Shown here one piece after another: positions 18,236 through 27,592 of a stretch of DNA of 64,000 nt. This stretch comes from Solirubrobacteraceae bacterium (GTDB lineage Bacteria > Actinomycetota > Thermoleophilia > Solirubrobacterales > Solirubrobacteraceae). The stretch covers positions 62,001-126,000 of the forward strand of contig JANWIP010000007.1 of assembly GCA_025449845.1 (NCBI GenBank), written 5' to 3'. Position 1 is the first letter of the stretch, and every line of letters starts with the position of its first letter. The position numbers were made by a program, and so were the translations under genes. Below the pieces are notes generated by a model, which saw only the letters and a program-made list of their open reading frames with translations, had not been told where the DNA came from and made no database searches.

Positions 18236-19447
18236 TTACTTCGGCGTGTTCGGGTTTTCCACCGAGTTGGGACGCGGGGCGAGCGTGACCTTTACGGTCT
18301 TGTGTTCATAGGAGCCATTGCCCTTGGCGCGCCTCAGTTCGATCGACACCGTTTCTCCAGGCTTCTTGGCGGAGATGACGGTGCCGAGTTCCTCGGAGCT
18401 CGTGACCGGCTTACCGTCGATGCCCACGATGATGTCGCCACCGACGGCGACCTGTTCGCCACCGATCTGGCCGCTGAGCGTGCCGCCGTGGATGCCCGCC
18501 TTCTGAGCAGGGGTACCGCTCTGCACGCTCTGCACCAGCGCTCCGCTCTTGACCGGCAGGTTCAAGGGCGCCAACGATTCATCGATCGTCAGTGAGGTCA
18601 GACCGAGATAAGCCCCACGTACGGTGCCACCTTTTTCAAGCTGGGGCAGCTCGCTCTTGGCAGTATTGATGGGCACTGCGAAGCCGATACCGACGCTGCC
18701 ACCGCCGCTGCCACCTGTCTCGATCTGCGAGTTGATGCCGATCACGCGACCGCTTGCGTCCAGCAGCGGCCCACCCGAGTTGCCGGGATTGATCGGGGCA
18801 TCGGTCTGCAGAACATTTGAGATCGTGAAGCCGTTGGGCGCCGTGATCTGACGCTGCAGGGCGGAGACCACACCTGTGGTCAGCGTGCGATCCAGGCCGA
18901 AGGGGTTGCCGATCGCCAGTACCGGGTCACCCACCTGCGCTTTGCTTGAGTCACCTAGCGTCAGGGGATGCAGCGTCAAACCTTCGGTGGGGATGTGCAG
19001 CACAGCAAGGTCGTTGGAGGGGTCCTTACCGACAACCTGGGCGTTAACGGTCTTGCCATGTTCGAGGCTGACCGTCACCTTGACGGCGTTCTCGACCACG
19101 TGCCAATTGGTCAGAATGGTGCCGCTTGCGCTGACGACGATGCCCGAGCCAGAGGCCGTGCCCTGCTGCTGCTGGCTTTCGCCGCCGAACAGGAAGGGCG
19201 ATTCGCTCTGCTTGACGATCGTGGAGGTCACAAACACCACACCAGGCGCATCGCGCACATAGATGTCGTGCGGCGTAAGCCCGCGGCTTTCAGAAGAAGC
19301 GTTAGAAGGGGCGAGAGGTGCGGAGGACTCGATCGTGACAGTCCTTGACGAGTTGCTGCCGAGGTCACCGGCGATGGCCAGCACAGCGACCACGACACCG
19401 GCGCCGAGTAGCGCGGCTACGAATGGGATGGCAAAAATACGTTTCAT
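18236..19447 (-). CDS. HtrA/DegP-like serine protease with PDZ domain
   Basis: Membrane-anchored quality-control protease of the S1C family, 403 residues. One N-terminal membrane segment (about residues 4-27) puts the rest outside the cell. The catalytic triad is His116 in ILTNWHVVENA, Asp146 in DPSNDLAVLHI and Ser224 in NPGNSGGPLL. A C-terminal PDZ domain follows (GALVQSVQSGTPAQKAGIHGG, GGDIIVGIDGKPVTS). It sits 56 bases after trpC on the same strand, a small hairpin (19465-19483) lying between, and splits the trp genes in two. No metabolic reason for the location is visible. Confidence 0.95.
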   Translation of the reverse strand: MKRIFAIPFVAALLGAGVVVAVLAIAGDLGSNSSRTVTIESSAPLAPSNASSESRGLTPHDIYVRDAPGVVFVTSTIVKQSESPFLFGGESQQQQGTASGSGIVVSASGTILTNWHVVENAVKVTVSLEHGKTVNAQVVGKDPSNDLAVLHIPTEGLTLHPLTLGDSSKAQVGDPVLAIGNPFGLDRTLTTGVVSALQRQITAPNGFTISNVLQTDAPINPGNSGGPLLDASGRVIGINSQIETGGSGGGSVGIGFAVPINTAKSELPQLEKGGTVRGAYLGLTSLTIDESLAPLNLPVKSGALVQSVQSGTPAQKAGIHGGTLSGQIGGEQVAVGGDIIVGIDGKPVTSSEELGTVISAKKPGETVSIELRRAKGNGSYEHKTVKVTLAPRPNSVENPNTPK

Positions 19448-19503
19448 GTGAGTGAGGATGATCGACCGCTATGAAGGCGGTCTAAAGGGGAGCCATGTGA
19501 CCT

Positions 19504-20325
19504 CTAAAACTTGCGCAATGCTCGCAAGGCCAGCTCGGGGTCCGGTGCGCGCATCAGCAACTCTCCCACAAGTACTGCCTGCACACCCTGTTCGTGTAGC
19601 TCGCGCAACTGCTCCGCCGAAGCGATCCCCGACTCCGACACCACCATGATGCCGGCCGGCATCTCAGCCAAGAGTCGCGCGGTACGCCGCACATCCACGC
19701 TGAAGTCGCGCAGATCGCGGTTGTTGACACCGATCAGATCGGCCCCCACGCTTAGTGCGACCTCCAGCTCGGCGCTGTCGTGGACCTCCACCAACACGTC
19801 TAGACCTAGCTCGCGGGCCTGCTCGTGCAGCTCCACCAGCGTAGGACGCGGCAGTGCGGCCACGATCAGCAACACCGCGTCAGCTCCCGCGGAGCGTGCC
19901 TCGTACAGCTGATAGGGATCGACGATGAAGTCCTTGCGGAGAATCGGCAGCCCACACGCTGCCCGCGCCTGACGCAGATCCTCAAGTGTCCCTTCGAAGT
20001 GCGGCCCCTCGGTGAGAACCGACAGTGCAGCGGCTCCGCCGCGCTCATAAGCGCTCACCATCTGGGACACGTCGGCATCTCCACGCAGCTTGCCCGCTGA
20101 GGGTGAACGACGCTTGAACTCCGCTATCACCGCGATGCCCGGGGCACACAGCGCGTCGCGCAAGGGCCTGGGTGAACTGCTGACAGACGAGGCACCAGCA
20201 GATGGGGCGCCGGCAGGTGAGACATTCCCCACAACGCCAAGCTCGGCCATTGGCAGATCGCGCTTGCGCTGCTCCAAATCCGCGCGCGTGCGGGCAACGA
20301 TCTCATCCAGCACCGTGGCGCTCAC
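19504..20325 (-). CDS. trpC: Indole-3-glycerol phosphate synthase
   Basis: Closes the indole ring in tryptophan synthesis. GTG 20325 (VSATVLDEIVARTRADLEQR) is chosen because it gives the family N terminus and 273 residues; the frame is open further upstream but overlaps trpD. Motifs: IAVIAEFKRRSPSAG (phosphate-binding Lys), SVLTEGPHFEGTLEDL, LPILRKDFIVDPYQ, LLIVAAL, VNNRDL and VSESGI. It contains an unusual Pro/Ala/Ser-rich stretch near residues 30-50 (VSPAGAPSAGASSVSSSP) before the barrel. Confidence 0.97.
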   Translation of the reverse strand: MSATVLDEIVARTRADLEQRKRDLPMAELGVVGNVSPAGAPSAGASSVSSSPRPLRDALCAPGIAVIAEFKRRSPSAGKLRGDADVSQMVSAYERGGAAALSVLTEGPHFEGTLEDLRQARAACGLPILRKDFIVDPYQLYEARSAGADAVLLIVAALPRPTLVELHEQARELGLDVLVEVHDSAELEVALSVGADLIGVNNRDLRDFSVDVRRTARLLAEMPAGIMVVSESGIASAEQLRELHEQGVQAVLVGELLMRAPDPELALRALRKF

Positions 20326-20371
20326 GAGGACGCTCCCACTCGCACAAACTGCAGCATCCCCCGCGCGCGAC

Positions 20372-21412
20372 TCATGAAGGGACACCCGCCGGCGCATGGC
20401 GCTGGCTTGCCTGCACATAGCCCTCCAACGCGCGTGCCGCATCGCCCTGCGCGAGGGTTGTGCGCGCCAGCTCCACGCCCTCGGCGACGCTCGCGGCAGC
20501 GCCCGCGACGTAGATCGCCGCACCCGCATTGATCAAGGCCAGATCGGCACGAGGTCCCTGCCCGCCTTCAAGGATGGAGCGTGTGACCTGCGCGTTCTCC
20601 TCGGGACTGCCTCCCTCATAGTCGCGCGCCGCCAACGCGATCCCCACATCGCCCGGCGTGAGCGTGTAGGCGTGCAGCTCGTCCCCTTTCACCTCGATCA
20701 CGCGAGTGGCCGCCGAGGTCGAGATCTCATCCAGCCCGTCCTCGCTGGAGACGACCAACGCGTGCTCCACACCCAGCAGTGCCAGCGCGCCCGCGACGAT
20801 CTCCAGGAAGGCGGAGTCGGATACGCCGATCAGCTGGCGACTGGCGCCCGCGGGGTTGGTAAGGGGCCCGAGCAGATTGAAGACGGTGCGCACCGCCAAC
20901 TCGCGGCGCACCGGAATCACGAAGCGCGTGGCCTGATGATGGGCCGGTGCGAACATGAAGCCGAAGCCAGCCTCTTCGATGCAGCCAGCGACACCCTGCG
21001 GGTCCAGATCGATGCGCGCCCCCAGCGCCTCAAGCACATCGGCTGAGCCAGAAGGGCTGGTGGCGGAACGGTTGCCGTGCTTGGCCACGGCGCAGCCCGC
21101 GCCTGCCGCGATCAGCGCGGCAGTCGTGGAGACGTTGAAGGTCCGCCGGCCGCCGCCTGTGCCGGCGGTGTCAAGCAGATCCGCGCGCTCAGTCGGCACA
21201 TGCGCTGCCAGCTCGCGCATCGTCCTGGCTAGTCCCGCCAGCTCCTGCGTGGTCTCACCCTTGGTGCGCAGGGCAATCAGGAAGGCCGCGATCTGCGTCT
21301 CGGAGACCTCGCCGTGCATGATCTGGGCCAGCACCTCCGATGCCTCATCGGCGCTCAGATCGCGCCGCGCGGCGAGCGCGTCGATAGCTTTGGTGAGCAC
21401 TTCATTGGGCAT
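20372..21412 (-). CDS. trpD: Anthranilate phosphoribosyltransferase
   Basis: Transfers phosphoribose from PRPP to anthranilate. The 346-residue protein has the family motifs DLLDTAGTGGGRRTFNVST (PRPP loop), VAKHGNRSATSPSGSADVLEALG, FAPAHHQATRFVIPVR, and NLLGPLTNPAG. ATG 21412 lies 44 bases after trpG and the stop is 46 bases before trpC, all on the minus strand. Confidence 0.98.
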   Translation of the reverse strand: MPNEVLTKAIDALAARRDLSADEASEVLAQIMHGEVSETQIAAFLIALRTKGETTQELAGLARTMRELAAHVPTERADLLDTAGTGGGRRTFNVSTTAALIAAGAGCAVAKHGNRSATSPSGSADVLEALGARIDLDPQGVAGCIEEAGFGFMFAPAHHQATRFVIPVRRELAVRTVFNLLGPLTNPAGASRQLIGVSDSAFLEIVAGALALLGVEHALVVSSEDGLDEISTSAATRVIEVKGDELHAYTLTPGDVGIALAARDYEGGSPEENAQVTRSILEGGQGPRADLALINAGAAIYVAGAAASVAEGVELARTTLAQGDAARALEGYVQASQRHAPAGVPS

Positions 21413-21456
21413 CAGGACACCTGCATGATGACGGGGTCTGGCGGCATTCGAGCTCC

Positions 21457-22017
21457 TCAGGTCAGGAAGTTCGCCAACAGCCGCTTGCCCTGATCGGTCA
21501 ACACCGACTCGGGGTGAAACTGCACGCCCTCCGCGGGCAGCTCGCGGTGACGCACCGCCATCAGCACGCCATCACCACGTGCCGATGCTTCCAGGCAGTC
21601 GGGAAGCTCGGCATCCACCACCAGCGAGTGGTAGCGGCCCACCGTCAGCGGACTGGAGAGGCCCGTGAAGATCGTGCGTCCGTCGTGCTCGATCGTGGTG
21701 GCCTTGCCGTGCACCGGAGGATGCAACGTCACTTTCCCACCGAACGCCTGTGCCAGGGCCTGGTGGCCAAGGCACACGCCCAGCGTTGGCACCCCTCCCT
21801 CGGCGGGCATCCGCCGCACGAGCTCAAGGGTGATGCCGGCCTCATCGGGCGTGCAGGGGCCGGGCGAGACAACGCAGCGCTCATAACCGCCGGCCAGCAG
21901 CTCATCGACTGTGGCGCGATCGTTGCGCACCGTCTCCACCTGCGCCCCCAACTCGCCTAGATACTGCACGAGGTTGTAGGTGAAGGAATCGTAGTTATCC
22001 AGGACGAGCACTCTCAT
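21457..22017 (-). CDS. trpG: Anthranilate synthase glutamine amidotransferase subunit
   Basis: Provides ammonia from glutamine to TrpE. From ATG 22017 it is 186 residues, MRVLVLDNYDSFTYNLVQYL, with catalytic Cys in GVCLGHQALAQAFGG and the HxE pair in GVQFHPESVLT. It may also serve folate synthesis (pabA role), as single amidotransferases often do. It starts 11 bases after the trpE stop. A TTG start at 22038 overlapping trpE is possible but less likely. Confidence 0.97.
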   Translation of the reverse strand: MRVLVLDNYDSFTYNLVQYLGELGAQVETVRNDRATVDELLAGGYERCVVSPGPCTPDEAGITLELVRRMPAEGGVPTLGVCLGHQALAQAFGGKVTLHPPVHGKATTIEHDGRTIFTGLSSPLTVGRYHSLVVDAELPDCLEASARGDGVLMAVRHRELPAEGVQFHPESVLTDQGKRLLANFLT

Positions 22018-22028
22018 GGTGTGTGGAC

Positions 22029-23567
22029 TCAGCCCCAATCCGCCTGCGTGCAGGCCAGTTCGATCGCGCGCATAGCCGCTGTAGACTTGGCCACCGACTC
22101 CTCATACTCGTATGCCGGTTTGGCATCGGCCACCGTGCCGCCCCCCGCCTGTACGTGTGCCACGCCGTCTTTAACTACGACGGTGCGAATGTGGATGGCG
22201 GTATCGAGGTCGCCGTTGTAGGAGAGATATCCGATGGCGCCGCCGTAGCCGCCGCGCTTGATCGGCTCAAGCTCGTCGATGATCTGCATCGCCCGTACCT
22301 TGGGAGCTCCGGAGAGGGTGCCCGCCGGCAACACCGAGCGCAACGCGTCCATCGCTCCAACGTCCGCGCGCAGCGTGCCCGAGACGGAGGAGACGATGTG
22401 CATCACGTGGCTGTAGAGCTCGATCTCCATCAGCTCATCGACGGTGACGCTGCCGTACTCGCAGACCCGGCCAAGGTCGTTGCGCCCTAGGTCCACCAAC
22501 ATCACGTGCTCCGCGCGCTCCTTCTCATCCGCCAGCAGCTCGCCTGCGATGCGGCGATCATCCTCGGGAGTCTCTCCGCGTGGGCGGGTGCCCGCGATGG
22601 GGCGCGTGGAGACATGACTGCCGGTAACGGTCAGCAGCGGCTCGGGGCTGGCGCCCGCCACCTGGAAGTCGCCGAAGTCCAGGAAGTACATGTAGGGGCT
22701 CGGATTGACCGCGCGCAACCCGCGATAGATGGAGAAAGCCTCCACCGGCACCGGCGCGGACCAGCGCTGCGAGGGCACCACCTGGAAAGCGTCGCCGGCA
22801 AAGATGTACTCCACGATGCGCGCCACCATGCCTTCAAAGTCCTCACGGGACATGTTTGACTGAAACTCAGGCATCGTCCGCGGGTCTGTCATGCCAGCGG
22901 AATGCGACATGGAACCAGTGCTGGTGTGCGATCCCTCGGGATGCGACATGGAACCAGTGCCGGTGTGCGACCCTTCGGGATGCGGCACAGGACCGGCGAG
23001 CGCGTTCCGGATCTCGGCGATGCTCTCCACGGCACTCGCATGAGCACGCTCGACGTCGGACTCCGCCTCCAGGTCGGCATTGACGAGGATCGTCACGGTG
23101 TGCTTGAGGTGATCGAAGATCACCAAGGCATCGGAGAGCATCAACGCCATGTCGGGCAACCCCAGCGGATCGGGATTTGGCTCTGCAAGCGGCTCCACGG
23201 TGCGCACGAGGTCATAGCCAAAGAAGCCCACCGCGCCGCCCATGAACGGAAACTCGCCTGCTGCCGGCGCCCCTGACACATCCGTCAACAGCTGTGCCTG
23301 GCGGAAGCGCCCAACGTGCTCGGCAGCCAGCGCGTATGGGTCGCCCTCCTCGCCCAACGACCAGCGCAAAACCGAGCGCGGCCTGAAGCCGATGAACGAG
23401 TAGCGCCCCATGCGCTGACCCTGCTCGGCGGACTCCAGCAGGAAGCAAGGCTCCCCCGGAGCCAGCGCTCGCAACTTCAGGAACGCCGACACCGGCGTCT
23501 CGCAGTCGGCGATGAAGCTCTCGCAGACCGGAAGCAGGTTGTACGAGACGCTAGCGACGGCGCTCAT
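22029..23567 (-). CDS. trpE: Anthranilate synthase component I
   Basis: Makes anthranilate from chorismate; feedback inhibited by tryptophan in known homologues. From ATG 23567 it has 512 residues. The N-terminal part has [20 protein letters not shown], the LLES tryptophan-binding element; the C-terminal chorismate-binding part has [63 protein letters not shown] and YGGAIGYL. Between them, at about residues 190-222, is a Gly/Ser/His/Pro-rich insert with a 13-residue repeat. It overlaps hisIE by 17 bases. Confidence 0.97.
   Translation of the reverse strand: MSAVASVSYNLLPVCESFIADCETPVSAFLKLRALAPGEPCFLLESAEQGQRMGRYSFIGFRPRSVLRWSLGEEGDPYALAAEHVGRFRQAQLLTDVSGAPAAGEFPFMGGAVGFFGYDLVRTVEPLAEPNPDPLGLPDMALMLSDALVIFDHLKHTVTILVNADLEAESDVERAHASAVESIAEIRNALAGPVPHPEGSHTGTGSMSHPEGSHTSTGSMSHSAGMTDPRTMPEFQSNMSREDFEGMVARIVEYIFAGDAFQVVPSQRWSAPVPVEAFSIYRGLRAVNPSPYMYFLDFGDFQVAGASPEPLLTVTGSHVSTRPIAGTRPRGETPEDDRRIAGELLADEKERAEHVMLVDLGRNDLGRVCEYGSVTVDELMEIELYSHVMHIVSSVSGTLRADVGAMDALRSVLPAGTLSGAPKVRAMQIIDELEPIKRGGYGGAIGYLSYNGDLDTAIHIRTVVVKDGVAHVQAGGGTVADAKPAYEYEESVAKSTAAMRAIELACTQADWG
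22902..22979 (-). repeat. 39-base in-frame tandem repeat inside trpE
   Basis: Two 39-base units (22902-22940 and 22941-22979) differing at a few positions, followed by a degraded third unit from 22980. Because 39 is a multiple of three the frame is kept and the protein carries [17 protein letters not shown] repeats in the linker between the two TrpE domains. Confidence 0.85.
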
Positions 23568-24186
23568 CGAGCACCCGCTCGGCGTCGGCCAGGGCACGGC
23601 CGCGGCTGTGCAGCAGCACCAGCAGGTGGTAGAGCACGTCGGCTGCCTCTTCATCCACGCGCTCATCGGACTCCTCGCGCGCCGCGCGCGCCACCTCCTC
23701 AGCCTCCTCCATGACCTTCTCGCCGATCAACGGCGGATCGTCAAGCAGCGTCACCGTATAAGAGCCCGTCGGACGCTCTAGCGCCCGCTCGCGCAGTGTG
23801 CGCTCAAGACCCGGCAGCGTCTCGTGTGGAGCCCCCGGGGCAAGGTCGCCGCGGTGAAAGCAGGTGCGCTCGCCGGTGTGGCAGGCAGGGCCGGCGGGCT
23901 CCACCAGAGCCAGCAGCGTGTCCCCGTCGCAGTCGATGCGTAGCGCCCTGACGGTCTGGGTGTTGCCGCTTGTGGCGCCCTTGTGCCACAGCTCCTTGCG
24001 CGAGCGACTCCAGAGGTGCAGCTCGCCCGTGGCGCGGGTGCGTTTCAGCGCCTCCTCGTTCATGTAGGCCAGCATCAACACCTCGCCGCTGTGCCAATCC
24101 TGCACCACGCATGGCACCAAGCCGCGCTCGTCGTAGACAAGCATCTCCGCAAGCGGCTCAGCGACCGGGGTCTCCACCCGCGCCAT
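23551..24186 (-). CDS. hisI: Bifunctional phosphoribosyl-AMP cyclohydrolase / phosphoribosyl-ATP diphosphatase
   Basis: Catalyses steps two and three of histidine synthesis in one chain (HisIE), 211 residues. The HisI half has [37 protein letters not shown] and the zinc Cys residues in CDGD and [12 protein letters not shown]. The HisE half has [13 protein letters not shown] and [15 protein letters not shown]. It heads the minus-strand his-trp gene run and overlaps trpE by 17 bases; the 36-base gap to the divergent ArsA-like gene must hold its promoter. Confidence 0.96.
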   Translation of the reverse strand: MARVETPVAEPLAEMLVYDERGLVPCVVQDWHSGEVLMLAYMNEEALKRTRATGELHLWSRSRKELWHKGATSGNTQTVRALRIDCDGDTLLALVEPAGPACHTGERTCFHRGDLAPGAPHETLPGLERTLRERALERPTGSYTVTLLDDPPLIGEKVMEEAEEVARAAREESDERVDEEAADVLYHLLVLLHSRGRALADAERVLDERRR

Positions 24187-24222
24187 TGTAGGGGCCCGGG
24201 TGCTGCATCATTGCGCCGAACA

Positions 24223-25176
24223 ATGACACCACTGCTCCAGCGCAAGCTGATCGTCGTCACCGGCAAGGGCGGCGTCGGCAAGACAACGATCTCCGGCGCC
24301 CTTGGCCTGCTGGCAGCGCGTCGTGGGCTGCGCACCCTCGTAGTGGAGGTCGGCGAGCGACAGCACATTCCCGCGCTGCTGGACATACCCGAGCCGTCCC
24401 AGGCGGGCATCGAGGTGTCTTTGTCGGACAGCCTGTCAAGCATGTCGATCGACCCTGACCGCGCGCTGGCCGACTGGCTGCGTGCGCTCGGCGGGCGGGT
24501 GTCCTCGCGCGTGCTGCTCTCCAGCGCCACCTTCCAGTACTTCGTAGCGGCCGCTCCAGGCGCCCGCGAGGTCCTCAGCATGGTAAAGGTGCTGGAGCTG
24601 ACCGAAAACGAAGATAAGCCAGGGCGCAAGCGCAACCGGGACGCATATGACCTGGTGATTCTCGACGCGCCCGCCACTGGCCACGCGCTGGCGCTGCTCA
24701 GCTCACCGCGTACCTTCACCGGGCTTGCACGCGTGGGACCGATCGCGGCACAGACACGCCTGGTGAGCGATCTACTCGAAGACCCCGAGCGCTCCGGCTA
24801 TGTAGCGGTGGCCCAGGGCAGCGAGATGGCAGTTGCCGAGACCTTGGAGCTGCGCGACCGCCTACGCGAGGAGCTCGACCGTGAGCTGGACGTGGTGATC
24901 GCCAACGGCGCCTTGCCGCGACGCTTTGACGAGCACGAGCTCAGCAAGGTCGCCAAGCTCGGGGCGGAACATCCGGCGACGCGCTCCGCCATTGCGGCCG
25001 CCAACGCCGTGCATGTGCGCGCGCGCATGCAGAACAACCAGATAGCGCGTCTGCGCCGACAGCAACTGCATGTGCTGCGGGTGCCCTTCCTCTTTATGCC
25101 CGGCTTGGATGCGACCGCCTTGCAGTCGATCGCCAGCCGTCTGGAGCGTGGACTCGGCCTCACCGAGAGCGCTTAG
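24223..25176 (+). CDS. ArsA-family (MinD-like) ATPase
   Basis: A 317-residue SIMIBI-class ATPase from ATG 24223. Deviant Walker A is VVTGKGGVGKTTISGAL (residues about 11-27), switch region YDLVILDAPATGHALALL, and RTFTGLARVGPIAAQTRLV matches ArsA/GET3-like actinobacterial proteins. The arsenite-binding Cys triad of true ArsA is absent, and there is no arsB or arsenic gene nearby, so arsenic export is unlikely. In actinobacteria such genes usually occur as a pair of paralogues; here only one is present. Role unknown. Confidence 0.85.
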   Translation: MTPLLQRKLIVVTGKGGVGKTTISGALGLLAARRGLRTLVVEVGERQHIPALLDIPEPSQAGIEVSLSDSLSSMSIDPDRALADWLRALGGRVSSRVLLSSATFQYFVAAAPGAREVLSMVKVLELTENEDKPGRKRNRDAYDLVILDAPATGHALALLSSPRTFTGLARVGPIAAQTRLVSDLLEDPERSGYVAVAQGSEMAVAETLELRDRLREELDRELDVVIANGALPRRFDEHELSKVAKLGAEHPATRSAIAAANAVHVRARMQNNQIARLRRQQLHVLRVPFLFMPGLDATALQSIASRLERGLGLTESA

Positions 25177-25184
25177 AGCCTCCC

Positions 25185-25218
25185 CTCTCAGCTCACAGCA
25201 ACTCTCAGCTCACAGCAC
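25185..25218. repeat. 17-base tandem duplication spanning a stop codon
   Basis: CTCTCAGCTCACAGCA begins at 25185 and again at 25202 (period 17). The second copy contains the TGA (25212-25210, minus strand) and last codons of the redoxin gene; the first lies in the convergent gap beyond it. Confidence 0.75.
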
Positions 25219-25788
25219 GGTCCCCTGCGTGTCCAGCCATCCCAAGACGTCAAGCGCATTGCGGCGAGGGATGGGAACGGGATAGAAGACCCGGTCGATG
25301 ATCCCTTCGTGAGCGATGAACGTCAGGCGGCTGTAAACACGCTGGCCGCTGCTGGAGCATGAGGTAGGTAGGTCGATCGCGGACGCCAGCTCCATCCTTG
25401 AGTCGCTCAGCAGCGGAAACTGCAGACGCTCGCGCCGGGAGAAACGTCGCTGCTCCTCGGGCGAGCTAGCGCTGACGCCGACGACGTGGAACCTGCGTCC
25501 CGCAAAGCTGGCCACATGCTCACGAAAGAGCCGGCTTTGCAATGTGCAGCCACTGCCAAGCAGGCCATCTGGATCCTGGCGGCGCTCGCGCAACGTCTCT
25601 GTTCCCGGATGCACGAATACCACCACCGGCTCAATCGCCAGCTTCGCCAAATCCAGTTCGCCCCCCGTCGTGCACGCCAAGCGCAGCGAGGGCAACGGCT
25701 GCCCCAGCAGCGACTCCACCAGCTCACCGTCGCTCGACGCCCAGGTCGCCTGCTGCTCTAGCTGGCTTGGGCTAGCGAGCATTGCCAT
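25210..25788 (-). CDS. Peroxiredoxin-like (AhpC/TSA) redoxin
   Basis: A 192-residue thioredoxin-fold protein. After a divergent N-terminal 25 residues comes GQPLPSLRLACTTGGELDL, VVVFVHPGTETL and GSGCTLQSRLFREHVASF, where the single peroxidatic-type Cys lies in the GCTxQ motif used by one peroxiredoxin subgroup, then VVGVSASSPEEQRRFSRRE. A second Cys in LPTSCSSSG could resolve the disulfide. It overlaps the HTH gene upstream by 17 bases, so the pair is co-transcribed and the regulator may respond to the same stress. Confidence 0.8.
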   Translation of the reverse strand: MAMLASPSQLEQQATWASSDGELVESLLGQPLPSLRLACTTGGELDLAKLAIEPVVVFVHPGTETLRERRQDPDGLLGSGCTLQSRLFREHVASFAGRRFHVVGVSASSPEEQRRFSRRERLQFPLLSDSRMELASAIDLPTSCSSSGQRVYSRLTFIAHEGIIDRVFYPVPIPRRNALDVLGWLDTQGTVL

Positions 25789-26332
25789 CCAGATCCGCGT
25801 TAGCCAGTCGATATAGGCGCGTGTACATGTCCTGTTCCAACAGTCCGATCCGCATCAGAGTGCTCATGTAGCGGTGCACGGTGCTGTTGTTCATCTCCAG
25901 CTGCTTGGCCACTTCCGCAACGCCCCGCTCGGTGCCGTCCAGCGGGAAGCACGTCAGCACCTGAAGGCCAATCAGAAGCGAATGCGACAGGCTCCTGTCT
26001 TCCATCAGAGTGCGGAACAGCCACTGCGTGGACTGCCCCGCATCCTTAACCCGGGCGCTCGCCGAGCCCTTACGCGAATCGGCTGCTGAGCCGGAGGCAT
26101 TGCGAACGATCACGCGCTCGACCTGATCCTCGGTGAGCTGGATGAAGACCCGCCCGCCTTCTGCTTGATCGCCCATGGTGCGGGCCGAGCGCTGTTTGCT
26201 GCGCCCGGCCCGCGGTGGAGCGCTTCGCGGCATCGAGACACCGGACTTGCCCTCCTTGGCAGCGCTCCGGGCGCGGCGCCCCTCCCCTCCGCGCTTGGGA
26301 GCTGCAGTCCGACTGGTGTGTTTGTCTCGCAT
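25772..26332 (-). CDS. IclR-type helix-turn-helix protein
   Basis: A 186-residue protein with a long basic, disordered N terminus (KRGGEGRRARSAAKEG and similar, residues 1-55) and a C-terminal IclR-like winged helix: SLLIGLQVLTCFPLDGTERGVAEVAKQLEMNNSTVHRYMSTL is the core and GLLEQDMYTRLYRL the wing. The IclR effector domain is missing; the protein ends just after the wing. It overlaps the redoxin gene and probably controls it. Effector unknown. Confidence 0.78.
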   Translation of the reverse strand: MRDKHTSRTAAPKRGGEGRRARSAAKEGKSGVSMPRSAPPRAGRSKQRSARTMGDQAEGGRVFIQLTEDQVERVIVRNASGSAADSRKGSASARVKDAGQSTQWLFRTLMEDRSLSHSLLIGLQVLTCFPLDGTERGVAEVAKQLEMNNSTVHRYMSTLMRIGLLEQDMYTRLYRLANADLDGNAR

Positions 26333-26479
26333 TGCCTTGATAGTGATGATGCCTTGGAGCCCCTCCGCTCACAATGCACAAGTGAAAATTGTTCTGATTG
26401 GTGCACCGAGAACGGATCCCGGATACGTGTCCTAAGTCCCACCGTTCACTGCATGCTCGACTTCGAAAGAGAGACCACC

Positions 26480-27565
26480 TTAGGCCGACTGCTGGCCATA
26501 GGCTACGCGCCACAGGCGCAACACTGGCATCAATACACGCGCCAGAGATCCGCCAGCACGCGCCAAGCGCACGGTCTGCTCGCGCATGTGCGGAGCTCGC
26601 GCGCTGTCCTTCGACAGGTACATAGCAACCATGCAGGCCACGATTACGGCATGGCGGTAGCCGTTATGCAGAACCTTCGCCTGAGCACGAGTACGACTAA
26701 TCAGTTCGCACACGCGCCTGGTACCAAGCTCCTCGCTTGAATAGTGCTCGATATAGCTGTGCGCACCGCTCTCGGCATCCTCGGCGCGATCAACGTAGCT
26801 GTCCAGCATGGTGGTCGTGACGGAAAACCACGGAAAATAGACCGCGTAGACCTCTGCGACATCACATCCTGGACCATTCGGCTCCGCCGCCAGAGCAAGC
26901 ATAACGTGGGCAGCCGCCGAACAGCTTGCAGCAGCAGACAACTCATACCAAGCGATCTCCCCCGGCTCAGTGAGCGCATGCCGCTCACGCTCCACCCAGC
27001 GCTGCAAGGCCACATTTCGCCGCGCGGCATCCGGCTCGTGGTTATAGATCCCCACGTCCGAGCGTCTCCCCTCATCCAGCAGCCGTCCACGCACCTGGCA
27101 ATATGACGGAAGCGCCAGACAGCATTCCCGACAGGCCGCCACCATCACCTGGAGATAGCCAGCATCATCTTTCCAGGGATGATGACTGTAGTAGGCCGAG
27201 GTCGGTTTAGCGGGATCAACGGCATCGAGCAAGGCGCGGTGCAGCCAACGGCCGTTGATCTCTCCCGCTGGCGCCCCGCGCTCACTGACATTGTCGAGGA
27301 AGTCCCAAATGCCCTCGTAGGCAACAAGCAGGCGCAGGAGACTGGGATCACGGCGTGAAGTCAATATCGAGAACAGCACCGATCCGTCGGCATTGGCGCG
27401 TTTACGAGTCAATGACTGCAAGGCGTCAGCCCGCAAAGCTAGATCGGGAATCGCCAGCGCCCGCTCCTCCCAGCGGTGGATTTCGCGGGCTGTGAGCGGC
27501 AGCCCCCAGACTAACTCCCGGAGAGCCGCCCGGAAAAGCGCCCAAGCCTGCCCTACGGCCGACAA
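26480..27565 (-). CDS. DUF2600 family terpene synthase (YtpB-like)
   Basis: A 361-residue mostly helical protein matching the DUF2600 family, whose Bacillus member YtpB makes tetraprenyl-beta-curcumene from a C35 prenyl diphosphate. Family-like segments are AYEGIWDFLDNVSERG, HPWKDDAGYLQVMVAACR and FSVTTTMLDSYVDRAEDA, the acidic residues being candidates for Mg-diphosphate binding. The best start is TTG 27565; no ATG or GTG lies near. A palindrome sits just upstream. No prenyl transferase or cyclase is adjacent, so the product is inference. Confidence 0.78.
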   Translation of the reverse strand: MSAVGQAWALFRAALRELVWGLPLTAREIHRWEERALAIPDLALRADALQSLTRKRANADGSVLFSILTSRRDPSLLRLLVAYEGIWDFLDNVSERGAPAGEINGRWLHRALLDAVDPAKPTSAYYSHHPWKDDAGYLQVMVAACRECCLALPSYCQVRGRLLDEGRRSDVGIYNHEPDAARRNVALQRWVERERHALTEPGEIAWYELSAAASCSAAAHVMLALAAEPNGPGCDVAEVYAVYFPWFSVTTTMLDSYVDRAEDAESGAHSYIEHYSSEELGTRRVCELISRTRAQAKVLHNGYRHAVIVACMVAMYLSKDSARAPHMREQTVRLARAGGSLARVLMPVLRLWRVAYGQQSA

Positions 27566-27592
27566 AGTTGAATCGTATATTCGTCCAAGAAA

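Noticed and set aside
22017..24222. Tryptophan attenuator leader peptide before trpE or hisIE
   Set aside because: The gap before hisIE is 36 bases and trpE overlaps hisIE, leaving no room for a Trp-rich leader with alternate stems.
24223..25176. Arsenite pump ATPase ArsA
   Set aside because: No Cys triad for arsenite and no arsB, arsR or arsC near; only the broad ATPase family can be claimed.
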